Assembly (NCBI GenBank): GCA_963702565.1
Contig: CAVPDE010000016.1
Location: 384,370-448,369 of the forward strand
DNA from: CAVPDE01 sp963702565
GTDB taxonomy: Bacteria; Desulfobacterota; DSM-4660; Desulfatiglandales; HGW-15
Length of the DNA: 64,000 nt
Direction: 5' to 3'
Below, one piece after another: positions 42,647-51,080 of this stretch (the first letter of the stretch is position 1; each line of letters begins with the position of its first letter). Both the position numbers and the translations under genes were made by a program. Under the pieces are notes generated by a model, which worked only from the letters and a program-made list of their open reading frames with translations, did not search any database and was not told where the DNA came from.

Positions 42647-43084
42647 ATGACAAAGAATAAAGATAGGACACCAGTTGCTCAGAACGTGATCACCCTGTGC
42701 ACGAAATGCGAGATACAACTTAACCACGTGGTTGTTGCCCACAACGCGGCGGGAATTGTCGAAAGGGTAAAGTGTCACACCTGTGGAAGCGAGCACAAGT
42801 ATCGTCCTGACAAGAAAAGGGCAACCAAGAAAACTTCGAAGAAGAGTATCACCCCCCAGGAAGTGGATTTGACAAAGACCTTTGAAAAGCTTGCTGAGAA
42901 GTTCAAGGGAAAGAAGCCGTTGCCCTACAGTATGTCAGGATCATTTGAGAATGACGATGTGATCGACCACAAGAGCTTTGGCATGGGGATCGTGACAAGT
43001 GCTTCTCATGACAAAATGGAGGTTGTCTTTTCCGACGAACCCCGCATCCTCGTCTGCAACAGGGAAACCACAGATTTGAATTGA
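42647..43084 (+). CDS. zinc-ribbon-like conserved hypothetical protein
   Basis: 145-aa protein. CTKC and CHTC (residues ~18 and ~44) form a likely zinc ribbon. A basic Lys/Arg-rich linker (DKKRATKKTSKKS) follows. The C-terminal ~45 residues (SFGMGIVTSASHDKMEVVFSDEPRILVCNR) look like a small SH3-type beta barrel of the DUF3553 kind. Nucleic-acid or ribosome binding is a reasonable guess. It lies about 50 nt after the S1 gene on the same strand and may be co-transcribed with it. Confidence 0.8.
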   Translation: MTKNKDRTPVAQNVITLCTKCEIQLNHVVVAHNAAGIVERVKCHTCGSEHKYRPDKKRATKKTSKKSITPQEVDLTKTFEKLAEKFKGKKPLPYSMSGSFENDDVIDHKSFGMGIVTSASHDKMEVVFSDEPRILVCNRETTDLN

Positions 43085-43161
43085 AGCCGCCCCCGAGGTG
43101 CACAGCAGGGAAACCTCCCGGGACATCCCAGGGGTTTTGGCGGCCAGGTGCTTGTTTTTTC

Positions 43162-43189
43162 TTGACTTCCAAGGGCGGATTCGTATAAT
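43162..43189 (+). promoter_or_regulatory. sigma70-type promoter with short T-rich downstream hairpin
   Basis: TTGACT at 43162-43167 and a perfect TATAAT at 43184-43189, spacer 16 bp. About 50 bp downstream GAGATGC...GCACCTC and nine T (43217-43254) resemble a weak terminator, so it could drive a ~60-nt RNA or read through to the small ORF at 43614. The rest of 43255-43613 holds nothing I recognise. Confidence 0.55.
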
Positions 43190-43613
43190 ATATTTCATCG
43201 CTTGTTCCTTTAGGCGGAGATGCTTTGGAGAGTTAGGCACCTCTTTTTTTTTAAAGCGAGCCCGAGAGTCTCATTTTTTCTCCCTGGCTGATCCGGAGAC
43301 GAAGAGATAAGGGTCAGATTAAGTGGAAAGGATTCAATTCCATTAGTAGGCAAGGTCATCAAGAGGATGTTTGGAGATCAAGTCCATCTAAGCATCTCAC
43401 CCTATGATCCATCCCATGGATGAATAACCTGCCGCTGCAAGTGATAAACAGACAGAAAATCTGATTTGGGAATCTCGAATTTACTCTCAGTCAATTGCCG
43501 ATAAAGAGTGCGATGACTTTGGAGTCCGTTATTCTGCTGCCATGCGATAGGCGACATCGGCAACAACAAACTCACAACCTATAAAATGTATCGAAAAGAA
43601 AAAGGAGCTCATT

Positions 43614-43781
43614 TTGGAAGAAAACAGACGAAATCAGTTAGACGCGAAACTCAAGGAGATGATCAAAAACCTTGATCAAGCTGAAGCCAAACGAAAGGAA
43701 CCCGTAACACAATCCGCTACCGGCAATGCCATTCGCCGCAGGGAAGGTGAAAAAGCCAAACGTTTCTCATGTCTGAAATAG
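43614..43781 (+). CDS. candidate 55-aa small basic protein
   Basis: TTG start preceded by AAAAGGAGC, a strong ribosome site. The product is highly charged: LEENRRNQLDAKLKEMIKNL, then a Pro/Ser/Thr linker and GNAIRRREGEKAKRFSCLK. It looks like a short coiled helix plus a basic tail. No known domain recognised. It is the only plausible gene in the 866-bp gap between the zinc-ribbon gene and the SerB-like gene. Protein-like composition plus ribosome site make it more likely than chance. Confidence 0.45.
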   Translation: MEENRRNQLDAKLKEMIKNLDQAEAKRKEPVTQSATGNAIRRREGEKAKRFSCLK

Positions 43782-43951
43782 GAGGCAGGGTTCATGGGGG
43801 TTACAATGAACACCCCAAGTCTATTGTGAAGCCTGGAAATCGTCAGGGTACGACTCGTCAAATGAAACCTATCCAGTGGTCCCCCAGAGCGCCGATCGAG
43901 ATGAGCATCAGCCGCGCCGCGCAAAAATCGGGATGAGAGATCTTGAGACTG

Positions 43952-45214
43952 CTACAAGCTTTTCCCTGATCCGGATGGACTCGATTTCTTTTTGAGGTGC
44001 TTGTCCAGCTCCGCCTTTGGAATGCCCAGACAGTACAGGATGTGGGAGATGCGGTCCGTGCTGAGGATCCCGTCGGTCGCCACACTCGTGTCCTCCGGTT
44101 TGAAGGCGATGGACAGGCCCACGTTCCTGATGAAGTGAGACCGCGTGGAGCCGTCGCCCACGGCAATGACCTGTTCGGGCTTGAGGCCTTCCACGCTCAT
44201 GATGAAGTCGAGGATCTCGCTCTTGGTCTCATTGGTGATGACCGGTTCCTGCAGGTCCCCGGTGAGGACCCCCTTCTCATCCGCCTTGAGGGAATTGGAG
44301 AAAGCATAATCCACCCCCGCCTGTTCAAAGATCCTCTTCATGAGAAAACTGAAGCCCGAAGACAGAAGCGCGATCTTGAAACCCATGGTTTTCAGTATCC
44401 CGATGAGCTCCAGGGCCCCCGGGTTCAACTGAAGCTTGTCGCTGAATTTTTCCAGGTCCGCCAGAGGAATGCCCCGAAGGATTCGGGCGTTTTCCACAAG
44501 GGCCTGCATTCGGTCTTCGCCCCCATTCCTGATTTCCACCTCCCCTTCAACGGCTTGGATTCTCCCTTGGATTCGTTTCAAAAAGTCCTCAAGCGAGGAT
44601 TCTTGCAGCAGAGAGGACTCCACGTCAAAGACGACGAGCTTCTTTCCCTTGTTAAAAACATTTTCACTTTGAATCACCACACTCTGGTTAAGGCTGCTGC
44701 ACAATTGCCTGAGGGCCAGCTTCATTTTTTCAATCGCCTCTTGGCGGGACCTCTGGGGCTCCACGCGCATCCGACTCGTGTTGATCGCCATTTCCATGGA
44801 AAAGAACTTCCCCCGAGCGATCATTTTGCAGCTTTCAATGTTGATGTGGTGCTGGTGGAAGAAAGTAGATACGGCCGCAATAATGCCGGGCTTGTCCTCC
44901 CCGAGAACGGTCACCACGTGATTTTCCTTTTCTACGGAGTAGGCAATCTGATCTTCCTGATAGATCCCGAGCACGACCTTCAACCCCGCCTCCTCCCCCA
45001 TGCGCGAGAGCGCTTCGCTGATCTTTTGCACGTGAGCATCGGATCCGGAAAAATCAATGATCAGAAAGACGGAGAAAAGACCGTGCCGGCAGCTTTCCTC
45101 CACATCGATGATGTTCCCGTTCAGCTCGAAAATCCGGGTGGTAATCTTGGACACCAGGCCCGGGGAATCAAGCCCTATGGCTGAGAGGCTGATGATCTTT
45201 CCCTTTTCTCCCAT
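43952..45214 (-). CDS. SerB-like HAD protein with two ACT domains and altered catalytic motifs
   Basis: 420-aa protein laid out like ACT-containing phosphoserine phosphatase: ACT domains at ~residues 5-85 and ~93-175, then a HAD domain from ~200. Motif I reads VVFDVESSLL where SerB has DxDST, so the second catalytic Asp is Glu. Motif II SSGFSFLM and motif III Lys (NETKSEI) are normal. Motif IV reads AVGDGSTRSHF where SerB has GDGANDLPM, so the second metal-site Asp is Arg. The fold is clear, but phosphatase activity is doubtful; a regulatory or altered activity is possible. It begins 3 nt after the SerK-like gene. Confidence 0.85.
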   Translation of the reverse strand: MGEKGKIISLSAIGLDSPGLVSKITTRIFELNGNIIDVEESCRHGLFSVFLIIDFSGSDAHVQKISEALSRMGEEAGLKVVLGIYQEDQIAYSVEKENHVVTVLGEDKPGIIAAVSTFFHQHHINIESCKMIARGKFFSMEMAINTSRMRVEPQRSRQEAIEKMKLALRQLCSSLNQSVVIQSENVFNKGKKLVVFDVESSLLQESSLEDFLKRIQGRIQAVEGEVEIRNGGEDRMQALVENARILRGIPLADLEKFSDKLQLNPGALELIGILKTMGFKIALLSSGFSFLMKRIFEQAGVDYAFSNSLKADEKGVLTGDLQEPVITNETKSEILDFIMSVEGLKPEQVIAVGDGSTRSHFIRNVGLSIAFKPEDTSVATDGILSTDRISHILYCLGIPKAELDKHLKKKSSPSGSGKSL

Positions 45215-45217
45215 GGT

Positions 45218-46114
45218 CTACTCCTTGAAAGAGGAAGGTTTTCTGTCGAAAAAGACAAAGAGCTCCTCTTCGTAAAATCGCCCACTGATCACCTGGCCCG
45301 GCGCCAGGCGCCTCAGCTCTTTGGACCGCAGGTGGTCCATGAACCGTTCATTGATGACATCCAGAGGGACCTCTTCCCGGAGCCAGGCCATTGGAACATT
45401 GATGTGAAGGGGCCGGGCAGGGATCAGGTGGCGCGTGGTTTTTGGAGCAAAAAGCCTTTCTTGTTTGGCCGCGTCCACCACCATTTCCTTGGTGATTTGA
45501 GGCGTCCACAGGATCACATGCTCGTCGGTCAGGCACTCACAGAATTCCCCCTTGTGGGCGTACTGGCAGGGGATGTATTCCACCACAATTCCTTCTTCCA
45601 CGAGCCTGGCTTGAAGGCTTTCAAGAAGATCGTAGGCGCTGACCGCGTCCTCCACCGCCTCCTGATCGAACACGAGAACTCCGAAGACATCGCCATGTTG
45701 TATCCCGCAACAGGCGAAGTTCTCCGCCATGATTCTTTCCAGAGCCGCTTTGTCCCTCACGTATTCGAATCGTCCTCTGAATTCCTCTGAAATTTTCTTG
45801 AGACGATCAATCGATTTCACATTGGCCAGCAGTCGGAACCAGTAGCGGAGCCTCGCTTCTTTGTGCATGTAATCAATCCGGCACACGGCGATGTGTTTGA
45901 ACTGAAGTCTTTTGAAAACGTGCACCCGGTGGTTCCCATCCAGAACAATACGATTCTGGTCCACGATTACCGGGTTTTCCAGGACAGGCGCACTTCGAAA
46001 CTCCAGGCCCAGGCGATCGGCAACAGACCCGAGAAGCCTCTCATGGGCGAACAAGGAGGCCACAGGAAGAATTTCCAGCTCCAGTCTCAGGCTTTCGCTT
46101 TGGATGGTGTACAT
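45218..46114 (-). CDS. ParB/Srx-fold protein related to free-serine kinases (SerK/SbnI-like)
   Basis: 298-aa protein with a ParB/sulfiredoxin fold. H24-E25 (SLFAHERL) aligns with the catalytic Glu region of archaeal SerK (KPHEQ); DGNHR at 59-63 matches its DGHHR nucleotide-site motif. Near residue 220, LFAPKTTRHLIPARPLHINV closely resembles the SerK segment SPKTTRHVLP. SerK and SbnI phosphorylate free L-serine to O-phosphoserine using ADP or ATP. These matches are from memory of those proteins. Located directly before the SerB-like gene (3-nt gap), so the pair form one operon. No clear Shine-Dalgarno; the start is the first ATG. Confidence 0.75.
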   Translation of the reverse strand: MYTIQSESLRLELEILPVASLFAHERLLGSVADRLGLEFRSAPVLENPVIVDQNRIVLDGNHRVHVFKRLQFKHIAVCRIDYMHKEARLRYWFRLLANVKSIDRLKKISEEFRGRFEYVRDKAALERIMAENFACCGIQHGDVFGVLVFDQEAVEDAVSAYDLLESLQARLVEEGIVVEYIPCQYAHKGEFCECLTDEHVILWTPQITKEMVVDAAKQERLFAPKTTRHLIPARPLHINVPMAWLREEVPLDVINERFMDHLRSKELRRLAPGQVISGRFYEEELFVFFDRKPSSFKE

Positions 46115-46184
46115 GGTTTAAGATTCTATGGTTGCACCTAATACAAACGCATCAACTGAATCGTCCCTTCGCTGGGTCGCTCAA

Positions 46185-46227
46185 AATCCCCCCCATCCCC
46201 CTTTAGTAAAGGGGGGCAAGGGGGATT
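46185..46227. repeat. G/C-run palindrome
   Basis: AATCCCCCCCATCCCCCTTT pairs with AAAGGGGGGCAAGGGGGATT around AGT. It is a widespread intergenic palindrome type, placed just downstream of the GcvT-SHMT stop, where it could stabilise or end the mRNA. Confidence 0.75.
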
Positions 46228-46236
46228 GCGATTGTA

Positions 46237-48888
46237 TCACAACAGAGCATGCATCCGATGGAGAACGTCTGCGACCTCCTCGCCTTTGAAGCAGTAGCGG
46301 AGCTCACAAAAGCGCGTTCTCAGGGTTCGCACCTCATCGATCACACACGCCTTCTTGGCGACCGCATCGGAGATCAGCACCGCCAGCTCACGGAAGTCCG
46401 CAGGGCCCATTCCGAAGCGGGTCATTTCCGACACGCCCATGCGAAGGGCTCCCGAAGCCGTGAAGCCCTCTTCGTCCGGCATGGCCTGGTAGTTGCAGAT
46501 GATGTTGTTGTCTTCCAGTCGTTTGGCCGCTTCCGGTCCCCGGCCATAGCCGACATTCACAATGACCTGATGGGTTTCCGTGAAGTCGATCGCCGGATCT
46601 CCTGCCACCTCCAACCCGCACTCCTTCAGCGCTCGCGCAAAAGCTTTGGCGTTGGTAATCACCCCCTTCTGATACTCCTCCTTGAAGGTGTTCATCTCAT
46701 AGGCCGCTGCCAGCAGCCCCAGCAGCGTCCCCAGGTGATGGTTGGAGAGAGAGCCGGGGAAAGATCGTCTCAAGACCGCTTCCCAGAGTTCATAACGCTC
46801 TTCGTGCTCGAGAAACGGGCTTCCCACAATTCCCCTCTGCGTTCCGAAAAAGGTCTTGTGCGTCGATCCCGTCACCAGGTCCGCTCCTTCCTTGAAGGGT
46901 TCCTGAAAATAGGGCCCCACCAGGCCCAGAACATGGGCCATGTCGTACAGGATCACGGCATCGATTCTCTGGTCGTCCAAGAATCGGCGAATCTCAGCCA
47001 CAGGTTCTTTGTGAAGCACCATGCTCTTTCCGAAGATAATGAATTCGGGCTTGAACTCGCCGATCAAGTTCAGGGCCAAAGGGACGTCGATCTTGTAGGG
47101 GTTTTCCTGAAGCACCGGGAAGGGAACGACCGCAGGCCTCTCGGTTTTCGGGTCCCTGGCCACAAAATCCCTCAGCGCTCCCATGGGCTGTGCGCTCAAG
47201 TGGCCCCCTTTGCCAATGTAGTTGTTCATGACCTGCCGGATTCGCCGCGGTTCCCTTTTGCGGTCCGTGCGGTTGATGTAATCCACCATGGCACTGAAAA
47301 CCGTCATGTTTGCCATTTGCCCGCTGATGACTCGCATTTCCACTTCCGCGCACCCCAGGAACCGGCACATCTCGACTTGAAGAGCCCGTTCCACCTCGTC
47401 AATGAAATCCGTTCCTTGGTAATAGTACACCTCTGCATCGTAGAAAGCTTTGGTTCTCTTGTGCTCGGCATAGCGAAAGGCCGGGTCCATGACGGACAGA
47501 AGCCTGACCATGGGCGATGGCGTCATTTCCGAGGGGATGAGGTTGACGCACTGCTGCTGCCGCCAGAGGGTGTTCTGAAGAGTTTTTTCCAGAAGAGTCC
47601 TGATCTTGAATGGGGCCTCGCCTGAAGGCACATGCTTGCTTTCCAGGGCTTGATCCAAGACGATCGGCCGCGCGCAAGGGGGAGCTTCACTCCTCAGATG
47701 ATAGGGAACCACCACAGCGTCCACTTGCTTCCCGCGGACGTCGATCGTCACCTTGTCGCCCTCCAGGACCTCACAATCCATGCAGGCCATGCAGACGGAT
47801 CGAAGCTGTCTTTGATCTGTTCGGACCGAACGCAGCCCCTCCCCTTCGAAGACCCAGTAAGGCACCATGGTTCCGCTCGTGACAAAGCCGACAGCCCTCC
47901 CCGCCTTGAACACCCCGGCTCCGCTGCGAGCCACTCCTCGTCCGGCGACAGCCACAGGCTGGATGATCCGGGGCAGGACCGTCTTCATGGAGTAGTCTCG
48001 CTTCATGATCCGTCCCAGCGCTTCAAATTGGCTCGCGAGTGCCTTGCGTCCTATGAATTCGCCCTTGGCCGGAGAAAAGCTCACGCCGATTCGGGCAAAG
48101 GGGAAAGTGAACAAAGGCATGTCCTTGCCTTCCGGGTCCTGTCCCAGCTCGTGGCCGTAGAGAGGAAGTCCGGCTTCCAGTCGGAGCGTGTCCCTCGCAC
48201 CCAAGCCGGAGGGAGCGGCTCCCTTGGCCAGCAACAGGTCCCACACCCTTGCCGTGTCATCCCTTTTCAGAAAGAGCTCGAAGCACAGGGGTTCCCCTGT
48301 GTACCCCGTGCGCGCGATCCGAACCTCGGCTCCAGCGAAGGTGGCCACGCTGACAGCGTTTCGCATGGGCTCCGGCAAAGAGCCTGAATCCGATATCCCC
48401 TCAAGGATCCTCCGGGAGTCCGGTCCCTGCAGGGAAAGCATAGCAATCTCCTGAGTGTGATGGATCATCTCCGCGTCCGGAAAGTCCTGAAGAACCCTTT
48501 GCAGGTGGTGCCAGTCCTTTTCCGCATTCGCGGCGTTCACCACCAGCAGGAACTCGTCGCTGGAAAAGCGATAAAGGAAAGCATCATCTATTGTGCCGCC
48601 CGTTTCATTGGAAAGGAGCGTGTACTGAGCTCCCACCATCCTCATGTCCAGAGCACCGGCATTGTTGGTCAGAACGTGGTTCAGGAATCGCAGGGCCCCT
48701 TCCCCTCTGACGGTGAACCTCCCCATGTGGGAGACGTCGAAAAGCCCGGCGCTTTTGCGTGTCACCAAGTGCTCTTCCACAATCCCCGCAGGGTAGAACA
48801 GCGGCATTTCCCATCCCCCGAATTCCACGATCTTGGCTCCCAGGGCCGCATGCCGGTCATAGAGCACGGTTCGTTTGAGTTCGCTCAT
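46237..48888 (-). CDS. fusion of glycine-cleavage T-protein (GcvT) and serine hydroxymethyltransferase (GlyA)
   Basis: 883-aa fusion. Residues ~1-390 are aminomethyltransferase (LYDRHAALGAKIVEFGGWEMPL at the start; GAQYTLLSNETGGTIDDAFLYR; GLGARDTLRLEAGLPLYGHEL). Residues ~440-883 are SHMT (WRQQQCVNLIPSEMTPSPMV; PLP-lysine motif TGSTHKTFFG near residue 700). T-protein transfers the methylene group of aminomethyl-H-protein to tetrahydrofolate, and SHMT joins it to glycine to make serine. One polypeptide could hand over 5,10-methylene-THF. The reading frame is uninterrupted across the junction. ATG at 48888 (MSELKRTV) with AAGGTGAAG is preferred to 48927. Co-oriented after lpdA. Confidence 0.93.
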   Translation of the reverse strand: MSELKRTVLYDRHAALGAKIVEFGGWEMPLFYPAGIVEEHLVTRKSAGLFDVSHMGRFTVRGEGALRFLNHVLTNNAGALDMRMVGAQYTLLSNETGGTIDDAFLYRFSSDEFLLVVNAANAEKDWHHLQRVLQDFPDAEMIHHTQEIAMLSLQGPDSRRILEGISDSGSLPEPMRNAVSVATFAGAEVRIARTGYTGEPLCFELFLKRDDTARVWDLLLAKGAAPSGLGARDTLRLEAGLPLYGHELGQDPEGKDMPLFTFPFARIGVSFSPAKGEFIGRKALASQFEALGRIMKRDYSMKTVLPRIIQPVAVAGRGVARSGAGVFKAGRAVGFVTSGTMVPYWVFEGEGLRSVRTDQRQLRSVCMACMDCEVLEGDKVTIDVRGKQVDAVVVPYHLRSEAPPCARPIVLDQALESKHVPSGEAPFKIRTLLEKTLQNTLWRQQQCVNLIPSEMTPSPMVRLLSVMDPAFRYAEHKRTKAFYDAEVYYYQGTDFIDEVERALQVEMCRFLGCAEVEMRVISGQMANMTVFSAMVDYINRTDRKREPRRIRQVMNNYIGKGGHLSAQPMGALRDFVARDPKTERPAVVPFPVLQENPYKIDVPLALNLIGEFKPEFIIFGKSMVLHKEPVAEIRRFLDDQRIDAVILYDMAHVLGLVGPYFQEPFKEGADLVTGSTHKTFFGTQRGIVGSPFLEHEERYELWEAVLRRSFPGSLSNHHLGTLLGLLAAAYEMNTFKEEYQKGVITNAKAFARALKECGLEVAGDPAIDFTETHQVIVNVGYGRGPEAAKRLEDNNIICNYQAMPDEEGFTASGALRMGVSEMTRFGMGPADFRELAVLISDAVAKKACVIDEVRTLRTRFCELRYCFKGEEVADVLHRMHALL

Positions 48889-48912
48889 GGCTTCACCTTC
48901 CTTTGTCTTTTG

Positions 48913-48957
48913 CTTGTCACTTGTCATTTATGCGCCTCTGGCGCACTCGTCACTTGT
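48913..48957. repeat. palindrome with CTTGTCACTTGTCA words
   Basis: CTTGTCACTTGTCATTTATGCGCC pairs loosely with GGCGCACTCGTCACTTG; the core is GCGCC TCT GGCGC. It lies between lpdA and the GcvT-SHMT gene. Confidence 0.5.
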
Positions 48958-48969
48958 TCCTTGACTTGT

Positions 48970-50403
48970 TTATCCGTGAACCGGTTTTCCAAGGGCTTTC
49001 ATGGAGACTTCCGACATGATTTCAGCCAGAGTCGGATGACCGTGGATGGTGTCCGCCAGATCTTGGATCGTACGGCCCGACTTGACCGCCAAAGCTCCCT
49101 CAGCAATCAGGTCACTGGCACACGCTCCCACCAAGTGGACCCCCAATACTCTTCCACTTCCGCCATCGAACACAATCTTCGCCATTCCGCCGATCTCGCC
49201 GATCACGTGGGGCTTAGCAATGTTCCTGAATAGAACGCTTTCAGCCCTCACTTGAAATCCCTGCGCTTTTGCCTGGGCCTCGGTCAACCCCACATTGGAG
49301 ATCTCGGGCATGGTGAAGATGACATTTGGAACCGCCTCATAGCTCATCCGGGCGGTCCCACCTGCAGCGTTTTCCGCTGCCACCATTCCTTCTCTCGACG
49401 CCACATGGGCCAGCATCACCTTGGAAGGACCCAGCACGTCTCCTATCGCGTAGACCCTAGAGGCACTTGTTTTCATGGTCTCATCGGCGACGACCCATCC
49501 GTTATCGTCCACCTTTAGACCGATTCTTTCAAGGCCCACTCCGGCCGTGTCAGGCCTACGGCCGACGCACAGGAGCACCTTTTCCACGTCCACAGACGCA
49601 GGCCGCCGAACCTTGTCGGACGGGCTTTCCACAAAGGGAGAAGCGCCTAAGAATACTTGAAGCCCTTCTTTTTTGTCTTCCACCCTGCTTACGGTGCTCT
49701 CCAAAATGACGGATATTTTTCGTTTTGCCATCTCTCTTTGAATCACCTTGGAACAATCCTCGTCCACTGAAGGGAGAGAGATCAGGCGAGACTTTGCTTC
49801 CACAAGGGTGACCTGTGAGCCGAAAGCGGAGAAAATAAAGGCGAATTCACAGCCGATGACGCCTCCTCCGACGATCAGAAGCGACTTGGGCACCCTCTGA
49901 ACTTCCAGCGCATCGTTGCTCGAAAGGATTTTCCTGCCGTCGACGGGGAGACCGGGGATGTCCAGAGGTGCTGATCCGAGGGCCAGGATCAATTGCTCCC
50001 AGGGGATTTCCCAAGCCTCTTCATCATGCCCTCTCACCGTGACCCGGTCCGGACCGGCGATCGTTCCAACCCCCTGGATATACTGGATGCGGTGGTGTTT
50101 CAGGATATCCACGATTCCCCTGGCCTGGTTCTCGATAACCTTTTCCTTTCTGGCCATGAGGGCTTTCAGGTCGAGCGAGACTCCACCCTCGAACGCAAGA
50201 CCATACTCGCGGCCCCTGTGCACGCGATCGAGCAGTTCAGCCGAAGTTCTGAGAACCTTGGAAGGGATACAGCCCCAGTTGAGGCACAGCCCTCCCACAC
50301 GCTCTTTCTCGATCAGGGTCACTTCCGCCCCCAGCTGTGCCGCCCTGATTGCCGCGACATAGCCGCCGGGACCTGCGCCGATGACAACCACCCTGGATGC
50401 CAT
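48970..50403 (-). CDS. lpdA: dihydrolipoyl dehydrogenase (glycine-cleavage L-protein)
   Basis: 477-aa flavoprotein reoxidising the dihydrolipoyl arm of H-protein with NAD+. FAD site GAGPGGYVAAIRAAQLG at the N-terminus, redox disulfide GGLCLNWGCIPSKVL near residue 40, NAD motif GGGVIGCEFAFIF, a second FAD motif YAIGDV and the C-terminal His-Glu dyad (HGHPTLAEIMSE). AGAGGAACG precedes the ATG. It is encoded with the T-protein fusion and divergently from gcvH-gcvPA-gcvPB, so its role is glycine cleavage; it could also serve 2-oxoacid dehydrogenases. Confidence 0.96.
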   Translation of the reverse strand: MASRVVVIGAGPGGYVAAIRAAQLGAEVTLIEKERVGGLCLNWGCIPSKVLRTSAELLDRVHRGREYGLAFEGGVSLDLKALMARKEKVIENQARGIVDILKHHRIQYIQGVGTIAGPDRVTVRGHDEEAWEIPWEQLILALGSAPLDIPGLPVDGRKILSSNDALEVQRVPKSLLIVGGGVIGCEFAFIFSAFGSQVTLVEAKSRLISLPSVDEDCSKVIQREMAKRKISVILESTVSRVEDKKEGLQVFLGASPFVESPSDKVRRPASVDVEKVLLCVGRRPDTAGVGLERIGLKVDDNGWVVADETMKTSASRVYAIGDVLGPSKVMLAHVASREGMVAAENAAGGTARMSYEAVPNVIFTMPEISNVGLTEAQAKAQGFQVRAESVLFRNIAKPHVIGEIGGMAKIVFDGGSGRVLGVHLVGACASDLIAEGALAVKSGRTIQDLADTIHGHPTLAEIMSEVSMKALGKPVHG

Positions 50404-50426
50404 GAATCGTTCCTCTCCGCACGCCC

Positions 50427-50464
50427 CACCCTGCCCTCCCCCTCAAAGGGGGAGGGTTAGGGTG
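50427..50464. repeat. CCCTCCCCCTCAAAGGGGGAGGG palindrome (split description)
   Basis: CACCCTGCCCTCCCCC and GGGGGAGGGTTAGGGTG flank CTCAAA. It is a near-perfect hairpin of a widely dispersed type, in the divergent region between lpdA and the Lrp gene, within the likely lpdA leader. Confidence 0.75.
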
Positions 50465-50570
50465 AGGGTAATTGCATAATGCATTTGTATTAGGTTTACC
50501 ATGACGATTTTAACTTTTCAAGTGATTTGTGGCTTGTCTCTGAGCATATCCGCTGAAAAACATAAAAATA

Positions 50571-50598
50571 TTGACATAATCTTCAAATCTATTATATT
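50571..50598 (+). promoter_or_regulatory. sigma70-type promoter for the Lrp-type regulator
   Basis: TTGACA at 50571-50576 and TATATT at 50593-50598, spacer 16 bp. The predicted transcript start (~50605) is only a few bases from the ATG at 50608, and no ribosome site is present, so the mRNA may be leaderless. Confidence 0.6.
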
Positions 50599-50607
50599 TC
50601 ATCATGT

Positions 50608-51051
50608 ATGAAAATAGACCAGACAAACCTTGAGATCATCAAGCAGCTTCGAGACGGTAGAAAGTCTTTCAAAACCATCGCCGAGGAGCTCTCTGTCTCA
50701 GAGAACACGATCAGAGCCCGCGTCAGCAAACTGGCCGAGGAAGGGGTCCTGGAAATCTCAGGACTCGTGGATCCCGAGTTTCTGCCGGGGCACGGTACCG
50801 TCATGGTGGGCGTGAAACTCCAGAGCATGGACCTCATCAAGAAGGGGGAGGAATTCAGCAAGCTCAAAGGGGTGGTCTCCGTCAGCGTTGTCACAGGCCG
50901 CTTCGATCTCATCCTGCTGGTCCTCTTGAAAGAGGGTTTCGGTCTCCTGGAGTTTTACACCGAGGAGGTGGCCAAAATCAAAGGGGTTCAATCCGTCGAG
51001 ACTTTTGTGGTTTACAAGTCCTATCATCTGAAAGTACCTTATATTCTGTAA
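50608..51051 (+). CDS. Lrp/AsnC-family transcriptional regulator
   Basis: 147-aa regulator. The N-terminal HTH is at ~residues 1-50 (NLEIIKQLRDGRKSFKTIAEELSVSENTIRARVSKLAEEGV). A C-terminal RAM/ACT-like domain follows (GVVSVSVVTGRFDLILLVLLKEGFGLLEFYTEEV), which typically binds an amino acid. It lies between the divergent lpdA/gcvT-glyA and gcvH-gcvPAB-lipA units, so it probably senses glycine, serine or another amino acid and controls glycine cleavage. The start has no ribosome site and sits at the predicted transcript start. Confidence 0.93.
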   Translation: MKIDQTNLEIIKQLRDGRKSFKTIAEELSVSENTIRARVSKLAEEGVLEISGLVDPEFLPGHGTVMVGVKLQSMDLIKKGEEFSKLKGVVSVSVVTGRFDLILLVLLKEGFGLLEFYTEEVAKIKGVQSVETFVVYKSYHLKVPYIL

Positions 51052-51080
51052 ACCCCCTGACAAGACAAGGAGGGAAGAAC

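Noticed and set aside
43256..43613. Possible IS remnant (GGTCAGATTAAGTGG and scattered words)
   Set aside because: No inverted ends, no transposase similarity and no repeated copy in the window.
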